This document shows positions 27,554-37,072 of a stretch of 64,000 nucleotides of DNA, one piece after another. The number at the start of each line of letters is the position of its first letter. Position 1 is the stretch's first letter. This stretch comes from Actibacterium sp. MT2.3-13A (GTDB lineage: Bacteria > Pseudomonadota > Alphaproteobacteria > Rhodobacterales > Rhodobacteraceae), in contig NZ_JAGSOU010000015.1 of assembly GCF_018139985.1 (NCBI RefSeq), forward strand, positions 1 to 64,000. The letters run 5' to 3'. Made by a program: the position numbers and the translations under genes. The notes under the pieces are model-generated. The model had not been told where the DNA came from, did not search any database, and was given only the letters and a program-made list of their open reading frames with translations.

Positions 27554-27958
27554 CTATTCCCACCAGCGGTCGATCGCCGCGATCTGGGCGTCGGACCAGC
27601 CGAAGTGATGCGCAAGTTCGTGCACATAGACATGGGTGACCAGCACGGGCAGCGGCACCTCCTCGCGGTCGATCCACTCGTCGAGGATGGCGCGGCGGAA
27701 CAGCCAGATCGTGTCGGGCCGGTCGGGCTGGTCCATCACCGATTTCGAGGTCAGCGGGATGCCGTCGTAAAGGCCGGTCAACTCGAACGGATCGTCGATC
27801 TCCAGGTCGCTCAGCATGTCTTCGGGCGCGAACTCCTCCACCCGGATGGCGACGGCGCGGGCGGCCGCGGCGAAGGGCGCGGGCAGCGCGTCGCGCGCGG
27901 CCAGCGCGAGGGCCGCGATGTCGTCGGCGGAGGGCGGGGTTTCGAAGGCTGTGCTCAT
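27554..27958 (-). CDS. Zincin-like metallopeptidase family protein
   Basis: A 134-aa cytoplasmic protein of the small metallopeptidase family represented by MPN/zincin-type entries. The motif THVYVHELAHHFGWSD near residue 116 contains the HExxH-like HELAHH. Acidic segments such as EEFAPEDMLSDLEIDDPFEL precede it. I chose the ATG at 27958 next to CGGGGG, divergent from gltX with 60 bp between. No signal peptide. Function unknown. Confidence 0.85.
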   Translation of the reverse strand: MSTAFETPPSADDIAALALAARDALPAPFAAAARAVAIRVEEFAPEDMLSDLEIDDPFELTGLYDGIPLTSKSVMDQPDRPDTIWLFRRAILDEWIDREEVPLPVLVTHVYVHELAHHFGWSDAQIAAIDRWWE

Positions 27959-28018
27959 GCCCCCGATATGGACAAAAGCGCGCCGTTGTGAAAGAGCAGC
28001 GCTCAACAGGAGAGACCG

Positions 28019-29344
28019 ATGACCGTTACCCGTTTCGCGCCGTCGCCCACCGGCTACATCCATGTGGGCAACCTGCGCACCGCGCTGTTCAACTACATGA
28101 TTGCCCGCAAGGCCGGGGGCACGTTCATCCTGCGCCTCGACGACACCGACCCGGAGCGCTCGAAGCAGGAATACGCCGACGCGATCCGCGAGGATCTGGA
28201 ATGGCTCGGCCTGACCTGGGACCGGATGGAGCGCCAGTCGGAGCGGCTGGAGCGCTACGAGCAGGCCGCGCAGGAGCTGCGCGACAAGGGCCGCTTCTAC
28301 GAATGTTTCGAGACGCCGACCGAGCTGGACCTCAAGCGCAAGAAGCAACTGAACATGGGCAAGCCGCCGGTCTATGACCGCGCCGCGCTGGAGCTGTCGG
28401 AGGAGGAGAAGGCGCGCCTGCGCGCCGAGCGCGGCAACGGCCACTGGCGCTTCAAGCTCAGGCAGGAGCGGATCGAGTGGACCGACGGCATCCTGGGCGA
28501 CCTGTCGATCGACGCGGCCTCGGTCTCCGACCCGGTGCTGATCCGCGGCGACGGGCAGTTTCTTTATACGCTGGCCTCGGTCTGCGACGACATCGACTTC
28601 GGCGTGACCCATGTGGTGCGCGGCTCGGACCATGTGACCAACACCGCGACCCAGATCCAGATCATCGAGGCGCTGGGCGGCGCGGTGCCGTCCTTCGCCC
28701 ATCATTCGCTGCTGACGGGCCCGCAAGGCGAGGCGCTGTCGAAGCGTCTGGGCACGCTCAGCCTGCGCGACCTGCGCGCGCAGGGGGTGGAGCCGATGGC
28801 GCTGCTGTCGCTGATGGCGCGGCTGGGGTCGAGCCAGCCGGTGGAACTTTGTTCGTCGCTCGACGAGCTGATCGAGGGGTTCGATTTGTCGAATTTCGGG
28901 GCGGCGCCCACGAAGTTCGACGTCGACGACCTGTTCCCGCTGACCGCGAAATACCTGCACTCCCTGCCGTTGGAGGCGGTGGCCGGGGATGTGGCGGCGC
29001 TGGGCGTGCCGGCGGACAAGGCCGAGGCGTTCTGGAACGTCGTGCGCGAGAACATCACCGTCAAGTCCGACATGGCCGCGTGGTGGGAGCTGTTCTGCAA
29101 CGGGGTTGAGCCGCTGGTCGATGACGAGGACCGGGAGTTCGTGGCGCAGGCGCTGGCGATGCTGCCCGAGCCGCCCTACACGGCCGAGAGCTGGAGCCGG
29201 TGGGCCGCCGAGGTGAAGGACGCCACGGGCCGCAAGGGCAAGGCCCTGTTCCTGCCGCTGCGCAAGGCGGTGACGGGGCGCACGCAGGGCCCCGAGATGG
29301 CCGATGTGATGCCGCTCTTGCAGAAGAAGCCCGCGCTGGGCTGA
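28019..29344 (+). CDS. gltX: Glutamyl-tRNA synthetase
   Basis: Class I aminoacyl-tRNA synthetase of 441 aa. The HIGH-type motif is FAPSPTGYIHVGNLRTALFN near the N-terminus and the KMSKS-type motif is ALSKRLGTLSLRDL around residue 240. The sequence also has the Glu-recognition region RLDDTDPERS. Alphaproteobacteria often carry two GltX paralogues, one possibly charging tRNA-Gln for the amidotransferase route; which one this is cannot be told from the window. Confidence 0.95.
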   Translation: MTVTRFAPSPTGYIHVGNLRTALFNYMIARKAGGTFILRLDDTDPERSKQEYADAIREDLEWLGLTWDRMERQSERLERYEQAAQELRDKGRFYECFETPTELDLKRKKQLNMGKPPVYDRAALELSEEEKARLRAERGNGHWRFKLRQERIEWTDGILGDLSIDAASVSDPVLIRGDGQFLYTLASVCDDIDFGVTHVVRGSDHVTNTATQIQIIEALGGAVPSFAHHSLLTGPQGEALSKRLGTLSLRDLRAQGVEPMALLSLMARLGSSQPVELCSSLDELIEGFDLSNFGAAPTKFDVDDLFPLTAKYLHSLPLEAVAGDVAALGVPADKAEAFWNVVRENITVKSDMAAWWELFCNGVEPLVDDEDREFVAQALAMLPEPPYTAESWSRWAAEVKDATGRKGKALFLPLRKAVTGRTQGPEMADVMPLLQKKPALG

Positions 29345-29368
29345 GGCGCAGCCTTTCAAATCTGATCC

Positions 29369-29393
29369 GCCCGGGGCGCATGGCGTCCCGGGC
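29369..29393 (+). terminator. Hairpin after gltX
   Basis: The arms GCCCGGGGCGC and GCGTCCCGGGC form an 11-bp stem with one G-U pair and a 3-nt loop, 24 bp after the gltX stop. There is no T-run, so it is only a candidate terminator. Confidence 0.4.
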
Positions 29394-29469
29394 AGCGCCC
29401 GCCCCGGAACGAGCGCCGCCCTCTGGCGGCACGCATCTCGGCCGCGGATTTGCCATCCGGAACCCGGCC

Positions 29470-30042
29470 TCAACTCCGCTCGCGGGTGACCTCGATCCGC
29501 CGCTGCGCGATCTGGCCGTCAACGAAGGCGGTCTCCTCGGGGCGCAGGCGCTGGTGGCGCGGGTAGATCGGCGCGCTTCGGTCGTCGAGCACCGTCATGT
29601 CCCAGCCGTCTGTGGTGTCGAAGAAGCGGGTCGCGCCGGCCGCGCCGAATTCGCGCAGATAGCCCTGCACCACCACGTCGAGATAGCTCAGCAGGATCGG
29701 GTGATCGTCCGCGCGCGGCGCGGCGTGGGTGTCCTCCACGGCGTAAAGCTGCACCTCCACCGGATGCGGCGCGCGATGCTCCACATGGCCGCTCACCGGA
29801 TGCCGCCGGTAGGCGCCCTCGCGCTTGTCCAGCGCCGCCCAGTCATGGCCCGGCACCGCGGCGATCAGCCCGTCGATCCTTTCGCCGTGGGCGGGGACCA
29901 CGGTCAGGTAGGCGACCTTGCGCAACCTCGTGCCGCGCCAGGCCCGGCGCCAGCCCTTGACGCTGGCATGATAGGGCGAGGGGTAATCATGGGTGGCCCG
30001 GTTCACGAGCGAGCCGTATCCGAAGAAGAAAGGGTCCTGCAT
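29470..30042 (-). CDS. Gamma-glutamylcyclotransferase family protein
   Basis: A 190-aa protein beginning MQDPFFFGYGSLVNRATHDY, the FGYGSL substrate loop of the GGCT fold. The likely catalytic Glu is in LDKREGAYRRHPV. Members release 5-oxoproline from gamma-glutamyl peptides or amines; the exact substrate here is unknown. I chose the ATG at 30042 so that the family motif sits at the N-terminus; an in-frame ATG 10 codons upstream is possible. It is divergent from the glycine riboswitch and gcv operon. Confidence 0.85.
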   Translation of the reverse strand: MQDPFFFGYGSLVNRATHDYPSPYHASVKGWRRAWRGTRLRKVAYLTVVPAHGERIDGLIAAVPGHDWAALDKREGAYRRHPVSGHVEHRAPHPVEVQLYAVEDTHAAPRADDHPILLSYLDVVVQGYLREFGAAGATRFFDTTDGWDMTVLDDRSAPIYPRHQRLRPEETAFVDGQIAQRRIEVTRERS

Positions 30043-30120
30043 GAGGTCAATTTGGGGTGTCGCTGGCGCCACGCAACCCCTTGCCTGAATGCGACGCTTC
30101 GCTTAGGGTCCGCGCCATCC

Positions 30121-30275
30121 GCGAAGGGAGAATCCGGGCCCGCCCGGTGCCGAAGGAGCAACCGCCCCGGTAAACTCTCAGGCCGAAGGACCTTCGTGGA
30201 CAAGACACTCTGGAGAGTGGCGCGGAAAGCGCGCCCGCCGAAGGGATAGCGTTCTCAGGCGACAGGACAGAGGGG
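30121..30275 (+). promoter_or_regulatory. Tandem glycine riboswitch
   Basis: Two glycine aptamers in series. The first runs about 30121-30197, closed by GCGAAGG/CCTTCGT, with conserved GCCGAAGGAGCAA and AACTCTCAGGC. The second runs about 30206-30275, closed by CTCTG/CAGAG, with CGCCGAAGGG and TTCTCAGGCGACAGGACAGA. It lies 73 nt before gcvT, the classic position for glycine-activated glycine-cleavage operons. I do not see an obvious terminator between it and gcvT, so translational control or a different expression platform is possible. Confidence 0.95.
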
Positions 30276-30348
30276 GCATCGGACGAGGCGGCCAGCGGGG
30301 CCGCCCTGCGATGCCGCGCGTAGTGGGCCGGCAATGAAGGGGACACTT

Positions 30349-31482
30349 ATGTCGGAACTGAAGCGGACGGGGCTTTACGATCTTCACCTGGAGCTGGGCG
30401 CCAAGATGGTGCCTTTCGCCGGTTACGAGATGCCCGTGCAATACCCTCTGGGCGTGATGAAGGAGCACCTGCATTGCCGGGCGCAGGCCGGGCTTTTCGA
30501 TGTCAGCCACATGGGGCAGGTGATCCTGCGGGCGAAATCGGGCGTCGTGGACGATGCCGCGCTCGCGCTTGAGGCGCTGGTGCCCGTCGCGCTGCTGGAG
30601 CTGAAAGAGGGCCGCCAGCGCTACGCGATGTTCACCAACGACGCGGGCGGGATCCTCGACGATCTGATGGTCGCCAACCGCGGCGACCATCTGTTCCTGG
30701 TTGTCAACGCGGCCTGCAAGCAAGCCGATATCGCGCATCTGCGGGCCAACCTGTCCGAGACCTGCGAGATCGAGGAGATCACCGACCGCGCGCTGCTGGC
30801 CCTGCAGGGCCCGGCCGCCGAGGCGGCGCTGGGTGGGGTGGTTCCGGGCGGCGTGGCCGGGATGAAATTCATGGATGTGGCCGTGCTGGCCTCCGGCTTC
30901 GGTGATTTGTGGATCTCGCGCTCCGGCTATACCGGCGAGGACGGGTTCGAGATTTCGGTGGCGGCCGGCCACGCCGAGGCGCTGGCCCGCGCGCTGCTGG
31001 CCAATGACGCGGTGGAGCCGATCGGGCTCGGCGCGCGCGACAGCCTGCGGCTGGAGGCGGGGCTCTGCCTTTACGGCAACGATATCGACGAGACCACCAC
31101 GCCGGTCGAGGCGGCGCTGAGCTGGGCGATCCAGAAGGCCCGTCGCGCGGGCGGCGCCCGCGCGGGCGGCTTCCCCGGTGCGGACCGCATCCTGAAAGAA
31201 CTGGCCGAGGGCCCGGCGCGGCTGCGCGTCGGTCTGCGCCCCGAGGGCCGCGCGCCGATGCGGGCGCACACCGCCCTGTTCGCGGACGCCGAGGGCGGCG
31301 CGCCGGTCGGCGAGGTCACCTCGGGCGCCTTCGGTCCGTCGATCGAGGGGCCGATGTCGATGGGCTATGTCCCCGCGGCGCTGGCCGCCGAGGGCGCCAC
31401 GATCTACGGCGAGGTGCGCGGCAAGCGCCTGCCCGCCACTGTCACGGCGCTGCCGTTCCGTCCTTCCACCTACAAACGCTGA
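30349..31482 (+). CDS. gcvT: Aminomethyltransferase (glycine cleavage T protein)
   Basis: T protein of 377 aa. It releases ammonia from aminomethyl-lipoyl-H and makes 5,10-methylene-tetrahydrofolate. Family segments: [19 protein letters not shown] near the N-terminus, [22 protein letters not shown] in the middle and [17 protein letters not shown] (conserved Asp/Arg). I chose the ATG at 30349 following GAAGGGGA. First gene of gcvT-gcvH-gcvP, directly downstream of the glycine riboswitch. Confidence 0.96.
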   Translation: MSELKRTGLYDLHLELGAKMVPFAGYEMPVQYPLGVMKEHLHCRAQAGLFDVSHMGQVILRAKSGVVDDAALALEALVPVALLELKEGRQRYAMFTNDAGGILDDLMVANRGDHLFLVVNAACKQADIAHLRANLSETCEIEEITDRALLALQGPAAEAALGGVVPGGVAGMKFMDVAVLASGFGDLWISRSGYTGEDGFEISVAAGHAEALARALLANDAVEPIGLGARDSLRLEAGLCLYGNDIDETTTPVEAALSWAIQKARRAGGARAGGFPGADRILKELAEGPARLRVGLRPEGRAPMRAHTALFADAEGGAPVGEVTSGAFGPSIEGPMSMGYVPAALAAEGATIYGEVRGKRLPATVTALPFRPSTYKR

Positions 31483-31492
31483 GGATCCCAAG

Positions 31493-31852
31493 ATGAAATA
31501 CACCGAAGAACACGAATGGCTCCGCGTCGAGGATGACCTGGTCGTGGTGGGCATCACCGAACATGCCTCGACCCAGCTGGGCGACGTGGTGTTCGTCGAA
31601 CTGCCCGAGCCCGGCGCCACCGTCTCCAAGGACGACGAGATCGTGGTGATCGAATCCGTCAAGGCTGCCTCGGACATCCTGGCCCCCGTGGACGGCGAGA
31701 TCGTCGAGGTCAACGAGGCGCTGGTCGACAACCCCGGCCTGGTCAACGAGGACCCGCTGGGCGATGCCTGGTTCTTCAAGATGAAGGTCGAGGACCTGTC
31801 GGCGCTCGACGACTTCATGGATGAAGAGGCCTACAAGGCCTTTATCGAGTAA
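31493..31852 (+). CDS. gcvH: Glycine cleavage system H protein
   Basis: Lipoyl carrier protein of 119 aa, full length. The lipoylated Lys lies in [14 protein letters not shown], around residue 60, flanked by the usual [10 protein letters not shown]. It shuttles the aminomethyl group between GcvP, GcvT and GcvL. It starts 10 bp after the gcvT stop and ends 12 bp before gcvP. Confidence 0.97.
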   Translation: MKYTEEHEWLRVEDDLVVVGITEHASTQLGDVVFVELPEPGATVSKDDEIVVIESVKAASDILAPVDGEIVEVNEALVDNPGLVNEDPLGDAWFFKMKVEDLSALDDFMDEEAYKAFIE

Positions 31853-31864
31853 GCGGAGCCCTAG

Positions 31865-34714
31865 ATGCCCTACCAGCCCATCGATTACCTCCCCTACGAC
31901 TTCGCCAACCGGCGCCACATCGGCCCCTCGCCCGAGGAAATGGCCGAGATGTTCGCCGTGCTGGGGGTCGAGAGCCTGGACCAGCTGATCGACGAGACGG
32001 TGCCGAAAAGCATCCGCCAGGCCGAGCCGCTGGAATTCGGCAAGCCGAAATCCGAGCGCGAGCTTCTGTGGCACCTGCGCCAGGTGGCCAAGAAGAACGA
32101 GGTCTACTCGACCATGATCGGGCAGGGCTTCTACGGCACGGTGACGCCGCCCGCGATCCAGCGCAACATCCTGGAGAACCCGGCCTGGTACACGGCCTAC
32201 ACGCCCTACCAGCCCGAGATTTCCCAGGGCCGTCTCGAGGCGCTGCTGAACTTCCAGACCATGGTCTCCGACCTGACGGGCCTGGAGATCGCAAACGCCT
32301 CGCTGCTGGACGAGGCCACGGCCTGTGCCGAGGCGATGACCATGGCGCAGCGGGTGGCGAAATCGAAGGCCAAGGGTTTCTTCATCGACGAGAACTGCCA
32401 CCCGCAGAACATCGCCGTGATGAAGACCCGCGCCGCGCCGCTGGGCATCGAGGTGATCGTCGGCGCGCCCGAGGATCTGGACCCCGAGGCGGTCTTTGCC
32501 GCGATCTTCCAGTATCCGGGCACCTACGGGCATCTGCGCGACTTCACCGACCCGATCGCCGCGCTGCACGCGGCCAAGGCATTGGGCATCGTGGTCGCCG
32601 ACCCGATGGCGCTGACCCTGCTGAAGGAGCCGGGCGCGATGGGCGCCGACATCGCCGTGGGCTCGACCCAGCGTTTCGGCGTGCCGATGGGTTATGGCGG
32701 ACCGCATGCGGCCTACATGGCCTGCCACGACGCGCATAAGCGGGCGATGCCGGGCCGGATCGTGGGCGTCTCCATCGACTCGCATGGCAAGAAGGCCTAC
32801 CGGCTGTCCCTGCAGACGCGCGAGCAGCATATCCGCCGCGAAAAGGCGACCTCGAACGTCTGCACCGCGCAGGCGCTGCTGGCGGTGATGGCGGGTTTCT
32901 ACGCCGTGTTCCACGGCCCCAAGGGGCTGCAGGCGATCGCGCAGCGCATCCACCGCAAGGCGGTGCGTGCCGCGCGCGGGCTGGAAGAGGCCGGGTTCAA
33001 GGTCGAACCGGCCGAATTCTTCGACACCTTCACCGTCGATGTGGGCCCGATGCAGGGCGTGATCTACAACGCCGCCCTGGCCGAGCGGATCAACCTGCGC
33101 AAGATCGGCACCACCAGGCTGGGCATCGCGCTGGACGAGACCACCCGTCCCGCGACGATCGAGGCTCTGTGGCGGGCCTTCGGCCTGGATAAGCGCGATA
33201 TCGGCGGGGACGGGCAATACCGCATCCCCGAGGGGCTGCTGCGCGAAAGCGACTATCTGACCCATCCGGTGTTCCAGATGAACCGCGCCGAGACCGAGAT
33301 GATGCGCTACATGCGCCGTCTGGCCGACCGCGACCTCGCGCTCGACCGGGCGATGATTCCGCTGGGATCCTGCACGATGAAGCTGAACGCGGCGGTGGAG
33401 ATGGCCGGGATCACCTGGCACGAATTCGCCGACCTGCACCCCTTCGCCCCCGCCGATCAGGCGCAGGGCTATGCCCAGCTGGTCGAGGAGCTGTCGGCGA
33501 TCCTGTGTCAGGCCACCGGCTATGACGCGATGTCGATGCAGCCGAATTCGGGCGCGCAGGGCGAATATGCGGGCCTGCTGACCATCGCCGCCTATCACCG
33601 CTCGCGCGGGGAGGGGCATCGCGATGTCTGCCTGATCCCGACCTCGGCGCATGGCACCAACCCGGCCTCGGCCCATATGGCGGGCATGAAGGTCGTGGTG
33701 GTGAAATCGGCCGAGAACGGCGATATCGACCTCGAGGATTTCCGCGCCAAGGCCGAGGCCGCGGGCGACAACCTCGCCGCCTGCATGATCACCTATCCCT
33801 CGACCCACGGCGTGTTCGAGGAAACCGTGCGCGAGGTCTGCGAGATCACGCACAGGCACGGCGGGCAGGTCTATCTCGACGGGGCCAACCTCAACGCCAT
33901 GGTGGGCCTCGCCAACCCGGGCGAGATCGGCGCCGACGTCAGCCACCTCAACCTGCACAAGACCTTCGCTATTCCGCATGGCGGCGGCGGGCCCGGCATG
34001 GGGCCGATCGGGGTCAAGGCGCATCTGGCGCCCTTCCTGCCCGGCCACCCGGAAACGGGCGGCAACGAGGGGCCGGTTTCGGCCACGCCCTATGGCTCGG
34101 CCTCGATCCTGGTGATCTCCTACGCCTATTGCCTGGCGATGGGCGGGGCCGGCCTGACCCAGGCGACCAAGGTGGCGATCCTGAACGCCAACTACATCGC
34201 CAAGCGGCTGGAGGGCGCCTATGACGTGCTGTTCAAGGGCCGCAATGGTCGGGTGGCGCATGAATGCATCCTCGACACCCGCCCCTTCGCCGACAGCGCG
34301 CATGTCACGGTGGACGACATCGCCAAGCGGCTGATGGATTGCGGCTTCCATGCTCCCACGATGAGCTGGCCGGTCGCGGGCACGCTGATGGTGGAGCCGA
34401 CCGAGTCTGAGACCAAGGCCGAACTCGACCGTTTCATCGAGGCGATGCTGGCGATCCGCGAGGAGATCCGCGCCGTCGAGGCGGGCGAGATGGACGCCGA
34501 GAACAACCCGCTGAAGAACGCCCCGCACACCGTGGGCGATCTGGTGGCGGACTGGGACCGGCCCTACAGCCGCGAACAGGGCTGCTTCCCGCCGGGCTCC
34601 TTCCGGGTGGACAAGTATTGGCCGCCGGTGGGCCGCATCGACAACGTCTATGGCGACCGGCATCTGGTCTGCACCTGCCCGCCGGTCGAGGACTACGCCG
34701 AGGCGGCGGAATAG
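31865..34714 (+). CDS. gcvP: Glycine dehydrogenase (decarboxylating), P protein
   Basis: Homodimeric-type PLP enzyme of 949 aa (N and C halves fused). It decarboxylates glycine and transfers the aminomethyl group to GcvH lipoate. The N-terminal half opens with [16 protein letters not shown]. The PLP Lys is in [20 protein letters not shown], around residue 700, after the SCTMKLN and [10 protein letters not shown] motifs. Last gene of the riboswitch-controlled operon; the gcvL (dihydrolipoamide dehydrogenase) partner is not here, which is usual. Confidence 0.97.
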   Translation: MPYQPIDYLPYDFANRRHIGPSPEEMAEMFAVLGVESLDQLIDETVPKSIRQAEPLEFGKPKSERELLWHLRQVAKKNEVYSTMIGQGFYGTVTPPAIQRNILENPAWYTAYTPYQPEISQGRLEALLNFQTMVSDLTGLEIANASLLDEATACAEAMTMAQRVAKSKAKGFFIDENCHPQNIAVMKTRAAPLGIEVIVGAPEDLDPEAVFAAIFQYPGTYGHLRDFTDPIAALHAAKALGIVVADPMALTLLKEPGAMGADIAVGSTQRFGVPMGYGGPHAAYMACHDAHKRAMPGRIVGVSIDSHGKKAYRLSLQTREQHIRREKATSNVCTAQALLAVMAGFYAVFHGPKGLQAIAQRIHRKAVRAARGLEEAGFKVEPAEFFDTFTVDVGPMQGVIYNAALAERINLRKIGTTRLGIALDETTRPATIEALWRAFGLDKRDIGGDGQYRIPEGLLRESDYLTHPVFQMNRAETEMMRYMRRLADRDLALDRAMIPLGSCTMKLNAAVEMAGITWHEFADLHPFAPADQAQGYAQLVEELSAILCQATGYDAMSMQPNSGAQGEYAGLLTIAAYHRSRGEGHRDVCLIPTSAHGTNPASAHMAGMKVVVVKSAENGDIDLEDFRAKAEAAGDNLAACMITYPSTHGVFEETVREVCEITHRHGGQVYLDGANLNAMVGLANPGEIGADVSHLNLHKTFAIPHGGGGPGMGPIGVKAHLAPFLPGHPETGGNEGPVSATPYGSASILVISYAYCLAMGGAGLTQATKVAILNANYIAKRLEGAYDVLFKGRNGRVAHECILDTRPFADSAHVTVDDIAKRLMDCGFHAPTMSWPVAGTLMVEPTESETKAELDRFIEAMLAIREEIRAVEAGEMDAENNPLKNAPHTVGDLVADWDRPYSREQGCFPPGSFRVDKYWPPVGRIDNVYGDRHLVCTCPPVEDYAEAAE

Positions 34715-34732
34715 CCGCCTTCGACAAAAGAT

Positions 34733-34769
34733 GTGGTGCTCAGGCGCCTCAGGGCAGCCTGAGCACCAC
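34733..34769 (-). terminator. Terminator overlapping the end of the MDR gene
   Basis: Perfect 13-bp inverted repeat, GTGGTGCTCAGGC and GCCTGAGCACCAC, with an 11-nt loop. Read on the minus strand it is followed by ATCTTTTG. The first arm on that strand encodes the last residues (VVLRL) of the MDR protein. It may also act on gcvP transcripts, but no T-run follows on the plus strand. Confidence 0.75.
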
Positions 34770-35702
34770 GATCCCGGTCTTTTCGCCGGTCTCCACATAG
34801 CGATAGGCGTCAGCGATCTCCGTCAGCGGATAGCTGCGGTCGAACACCCCGTGAAATTTCCCCGCCGCGAGAAGCCCGGCCATTTCCGTCACGAAGGCGG
34901 GGCTGTCGACGGGAAGCGGGATTTCCACCCGCGTCCGCCCGGTCAGCGCGTTCCACAGCGCCAGAAACACGTTCGACCAGCCCGGGCCGAGATCCGTGCT
35001 GGCGAATAATCCGCCGGGTTTCAGCAGGCGCCGGCAGCGGAAATAGCTTTCCTTGCCCACGGCATCGAACACGATGTCGAACCTGTCCGGGAGCGCGGTG
35101 AAATCCTCGGCAGTGTAGTCGATCACCCGCTCCGCGCCCAGCGCGCGCGCCAGCTCCAGGTGGCGTGTCGCAACGACCGCCGTGACATGCACGCCCCGCG
35201 CCCTGGCCAGCTGAACCGCCGCCGTGCCGATGGCCCCCGAGGCGCCGTAGACCAGCAGGGACTCGCCCGCGTCGAGCTTGCGGATCGTGGAATTCGCATA
35301 CCATGCGCCCTCGCAGACGACCGCCTCGTCGAAGGGCAGGCCGGCGGGAAGCGGCGCGATCGCGCCTTCCGCCGGAATGCACAGATACTCCGCATGCGTG
35401 CCGTAACGGCGCGGCGACATGCCGAACACCCGGTCCCCGGCGCGAAAGGCGGTGACCCCGGCGCCGGCCTTGTCCACCGTGCCGGCGAAATCCAGCCCCA
35501 GGATCCTGAGCTTCGGGCGCAACAGGCCGCTTGTCAGGCGAATGAAGAACGGGTGGGCCCGCAACATGCCGCAGTCGCTGCGGCTGACGGTGGCAGCATG
35601 GACCCGGACGCGGACCTCGCCCGGGGCGGGCTCGGGGCGCGGGACGTCGCCCAGGCGGACGACCTCCGGCCCGCCGTAACGGTTGCTGATCGCGGCTTTC
35701 AT
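34749..35702 (-). CDS. NAD(P)-dependent MDR family oxidoreductase
   Basis: Medium-chain dehydrogenase/reductase of 317 aa, quinone-reductase-like. GroES-like N-terminal domain (KAAISNRYGGPEVVRLGDVP) and a Rossmann domain with LVYGASGAIGTAAVQLA around residue 150. The catalytic and structural zinc Cys sets are absent, which fits the zinc-independent branch. A conserved ILGLDFAGTVDKAG segment is present. Substrate unknown. Convergent with gcvP. Confidence 0.88.
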   Translation of the reverse strand: MKAAISNRYGGPEVVRLGDVPRPEPAPGEVRVRVHAATVSRSDCGMLRAHPFFIRLTSGLLRPKLRILGLDFAGTVDKAGAGVTAFRAGDRVFGMSPRRYGTHAEYLCIPAEGAIAPLPAGLPFDEAVVCEGAWYANSTIRKLDAGESLLVYGASGAIGTAAVQLARARGVHVTAVVATRHLELARALGAERVIDYTAEDFTALPDRFDIVFDAVGKESYFRCRRLLKPGGLFASTDLGPGWSNVFLALWNALTGRTRVEIPLPVDSPAFVTEMAGLLAAGKFHGVFDRSYPLTEIADAYRYVETGEKTGIVVLRLP

Positions 35703-35741
35703 CGCGCCCCCCCTGCGTGTGATTCCGGCCTGGGGAGTCTA

Positions 35742-35924
35742 TCACGTCCGGGGCGGGCGCAGGTCCTCCTCGCTGAAATGCACGCCCCGACGGGCCAGCC
35801 AGTCGGTGAAACGCGCCAGCTTGGCCTCCAGCGAACAGGTGCCGGTCAGGCAGTCTGGGCTGGCATTGTAGTCCTCGCGCAGCCTCAGCTGCTGCTCGGG
35901 GGAAAGGTCGCGCCAGGGGATCAT
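35742..35924 (-). CDS. Conserved small hypothetical protein
   Basis: A 60-aa charged protein beginning MIPWRDLSPEQQLRLREDYN and ending EEDLRPPRT, with two Cys in DCLTGTCSLE. It has a strong Shine-Dalgarno (GGAGG) and codon use like its neighbours. I recall similar short proteins in related genomes, but it has no function that I can name. It lies between the MDR gene and trxC, upstream of the former on the same strand, 39 bp apart. Confidence 0.7.
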   Translation of the reverse strand: MIPWRDLSPEQQLRLREDYNASPDCLTGTCSLEAKLARFTDWLARRGVHFSEEDLRPPRT

Positions 35925-36020
35925 GCGGCCTCCGTGGTCGGGTTCCCGCTCAGAATGGGGTTGCTTCGGGCAGGGCGCAACCCGATATATTCGCGCAACC
36001 GAATGTAAAAGGAGGCCCCG

Positions 36021-36449
36021 ATGGCCAAGTCAGTCAAACTCACCTGCCTGGAATGCGGCGTCGTCAACCGGGTGCCCGAGGACAAGCTGGGCGCGGGCCC
36101 GAAATGCGGCACCTGCGGGGCGAAGATCAACGACGGCAAGGTCCGCGAACTGGACCTCACGACCCTGCTCAAGGCGGCCAAGAACGACGATCTGCCGCTG
36201 CTGGTGGACCTCTGGGCGCCGTGGTGCGGGCCGTGCCGGATGATGGCGCCGGAATTCGCCAAGGCGGCCCAGGCGGTCTCGCCCGAGGTGCGGCTGGCCA
36301 AGATCGACACCCAGTCGCATCCGGATGCCACGGTGCGCTTCAACATCCGCGGCATCCCGGCGCTGATCCTGTTCAAGAACGGGCGCGAGGTGTCGCGGTT
36401 GGCCGGCGCCCGCCCGGCGCGCGACATCGAGGCCTTCGCCCGGTCGTAA
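36021..36449 (+). CDS. trxC: Thioredoxin 2
   Basis: A 142-aa thioredoxin with an N-terminal zinc ribbon (CLECG at residues 9-13 and CGTCG around 29-33) and the active site WAPWCGPCRMMAPEF at about residues 65-79. The cis-Pro loop is RGIPALILFKNG. Cytoplasmic dithiol reductant, often induced by oxidative stress in relatives. Strong Shine-Dalgarno AAAAGGAGG. Monocistronic. Confidence 0.96.
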   Translation: MAKSVKLTCLECGVVNRVPEDKLGAGPKCGTCGAKINDGKVRELDLTTLLKAAKNDDLPLLVDLWAPWCGPCRMMAPEFAKAAQAVSPEVRLAKIDTQSHPDATVRFNIRGIPALILFKNGREVSRLAGARPARDIEAFARS

Positions 36450-36589
36450 GGCCGGCGCCTCCTGGGGCTTTGCCGCCGGTCAGCGTTCCGCCTTCGTCAT
36501 GCGGCCCGCCCGGCGGTCACGCCGGTCGGCGCCCGACCCGTTCCACACGGCGCGGGCGCTGGCCTCTTCGGAAATTTCCCGCAGGCATG

Positions 36590-36616
36590 AAAAAAGGCGC
36601 CCGGAGGGGCGCCTTT
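36590..36616 (-). terminator. Rho-independent terminator after csp
   Basis: On the minus strand AAAGGCGCCCC and GGGCGCCTTTTTT form a GC-rich stem followed by six T, 21 bp after the cold-shock gene stop. Confidence 0.88.
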
Positions 36617-36637
36617 CCGTCCGTATCCGAAGCGGGC

Positions 36638-36844
36638 TTAGGCCAGCTGGATGTTGGTCGCGCTTTCGCGGCCGTCACGGCCGGCTTCGATGTCGAAGGT
36701 CACTTTCTGGTTGTCAGCCAGGGTGCGCAGGCCGGCGCGTTCCAGTGCGGTGATGTGCACGAACACGTCCTTGCTGCCGCCCTCGGGGGCGATGAAGCCG
36801 AAGCCTTTAGTTTCGTTGAACCATTTCACGGTGCCATTGGCCAT
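36638..36844 (-). CDS. Cold-shock protein (CspA family)
   Basis: A 68-aa single cold-shock domain protein. RNP1 is KGFGFIAPE and RNP2 is DVFVHITAL. It binds single-stranded RNA/DNA and acts as an RNA chaperone. I chose the ATG at 36844 (MANGTVKWFN), the invariant family start, rather than far-upstream in-frame ATGs. The 228 bp before it include a CCTGCCGCAG-type inverted repeat that would fold in a 5' leader, as is common for csp mRNAs. It has its own terminator. Confidence 0.95.
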   Translation of the reverse strand: MANGTVKWFNETKGFGFIAPEGGSKDVFVHITALERAGLRTLADNQKVTFDIEAGRDGRESATNIQLA

Positions 36845-37072
36845 CCGTCTGTCTCCTAGATAGTCCTGCCCGCGGAACTGCGGCAGGTCGGCTTGGTCAG
36901 TGCAAGATCGAGTGACTGAAGCCGTGTTAGGGAGACAGTGGGTCGATAGAGAATAACGTCGCCCCGTGCACATGGGGCTTTTGTTGGACGATTGCAAGAG
37001 GAATTCGTCGCACTGGCGGCGGGACGCGATCCGCATTAGGGTCGCGCCGGAATTCAAGAAAGGAACCCGGCC

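Noticed and set aside
31442-34798. Very long open frame on the minus strand opposite gcvH/gcvP
   Set aside because: It mirrors the GC-rich codon structure of the real plus-strand glycine-cleavage genes; its His/Arg/Gln-rich translation has no domain.
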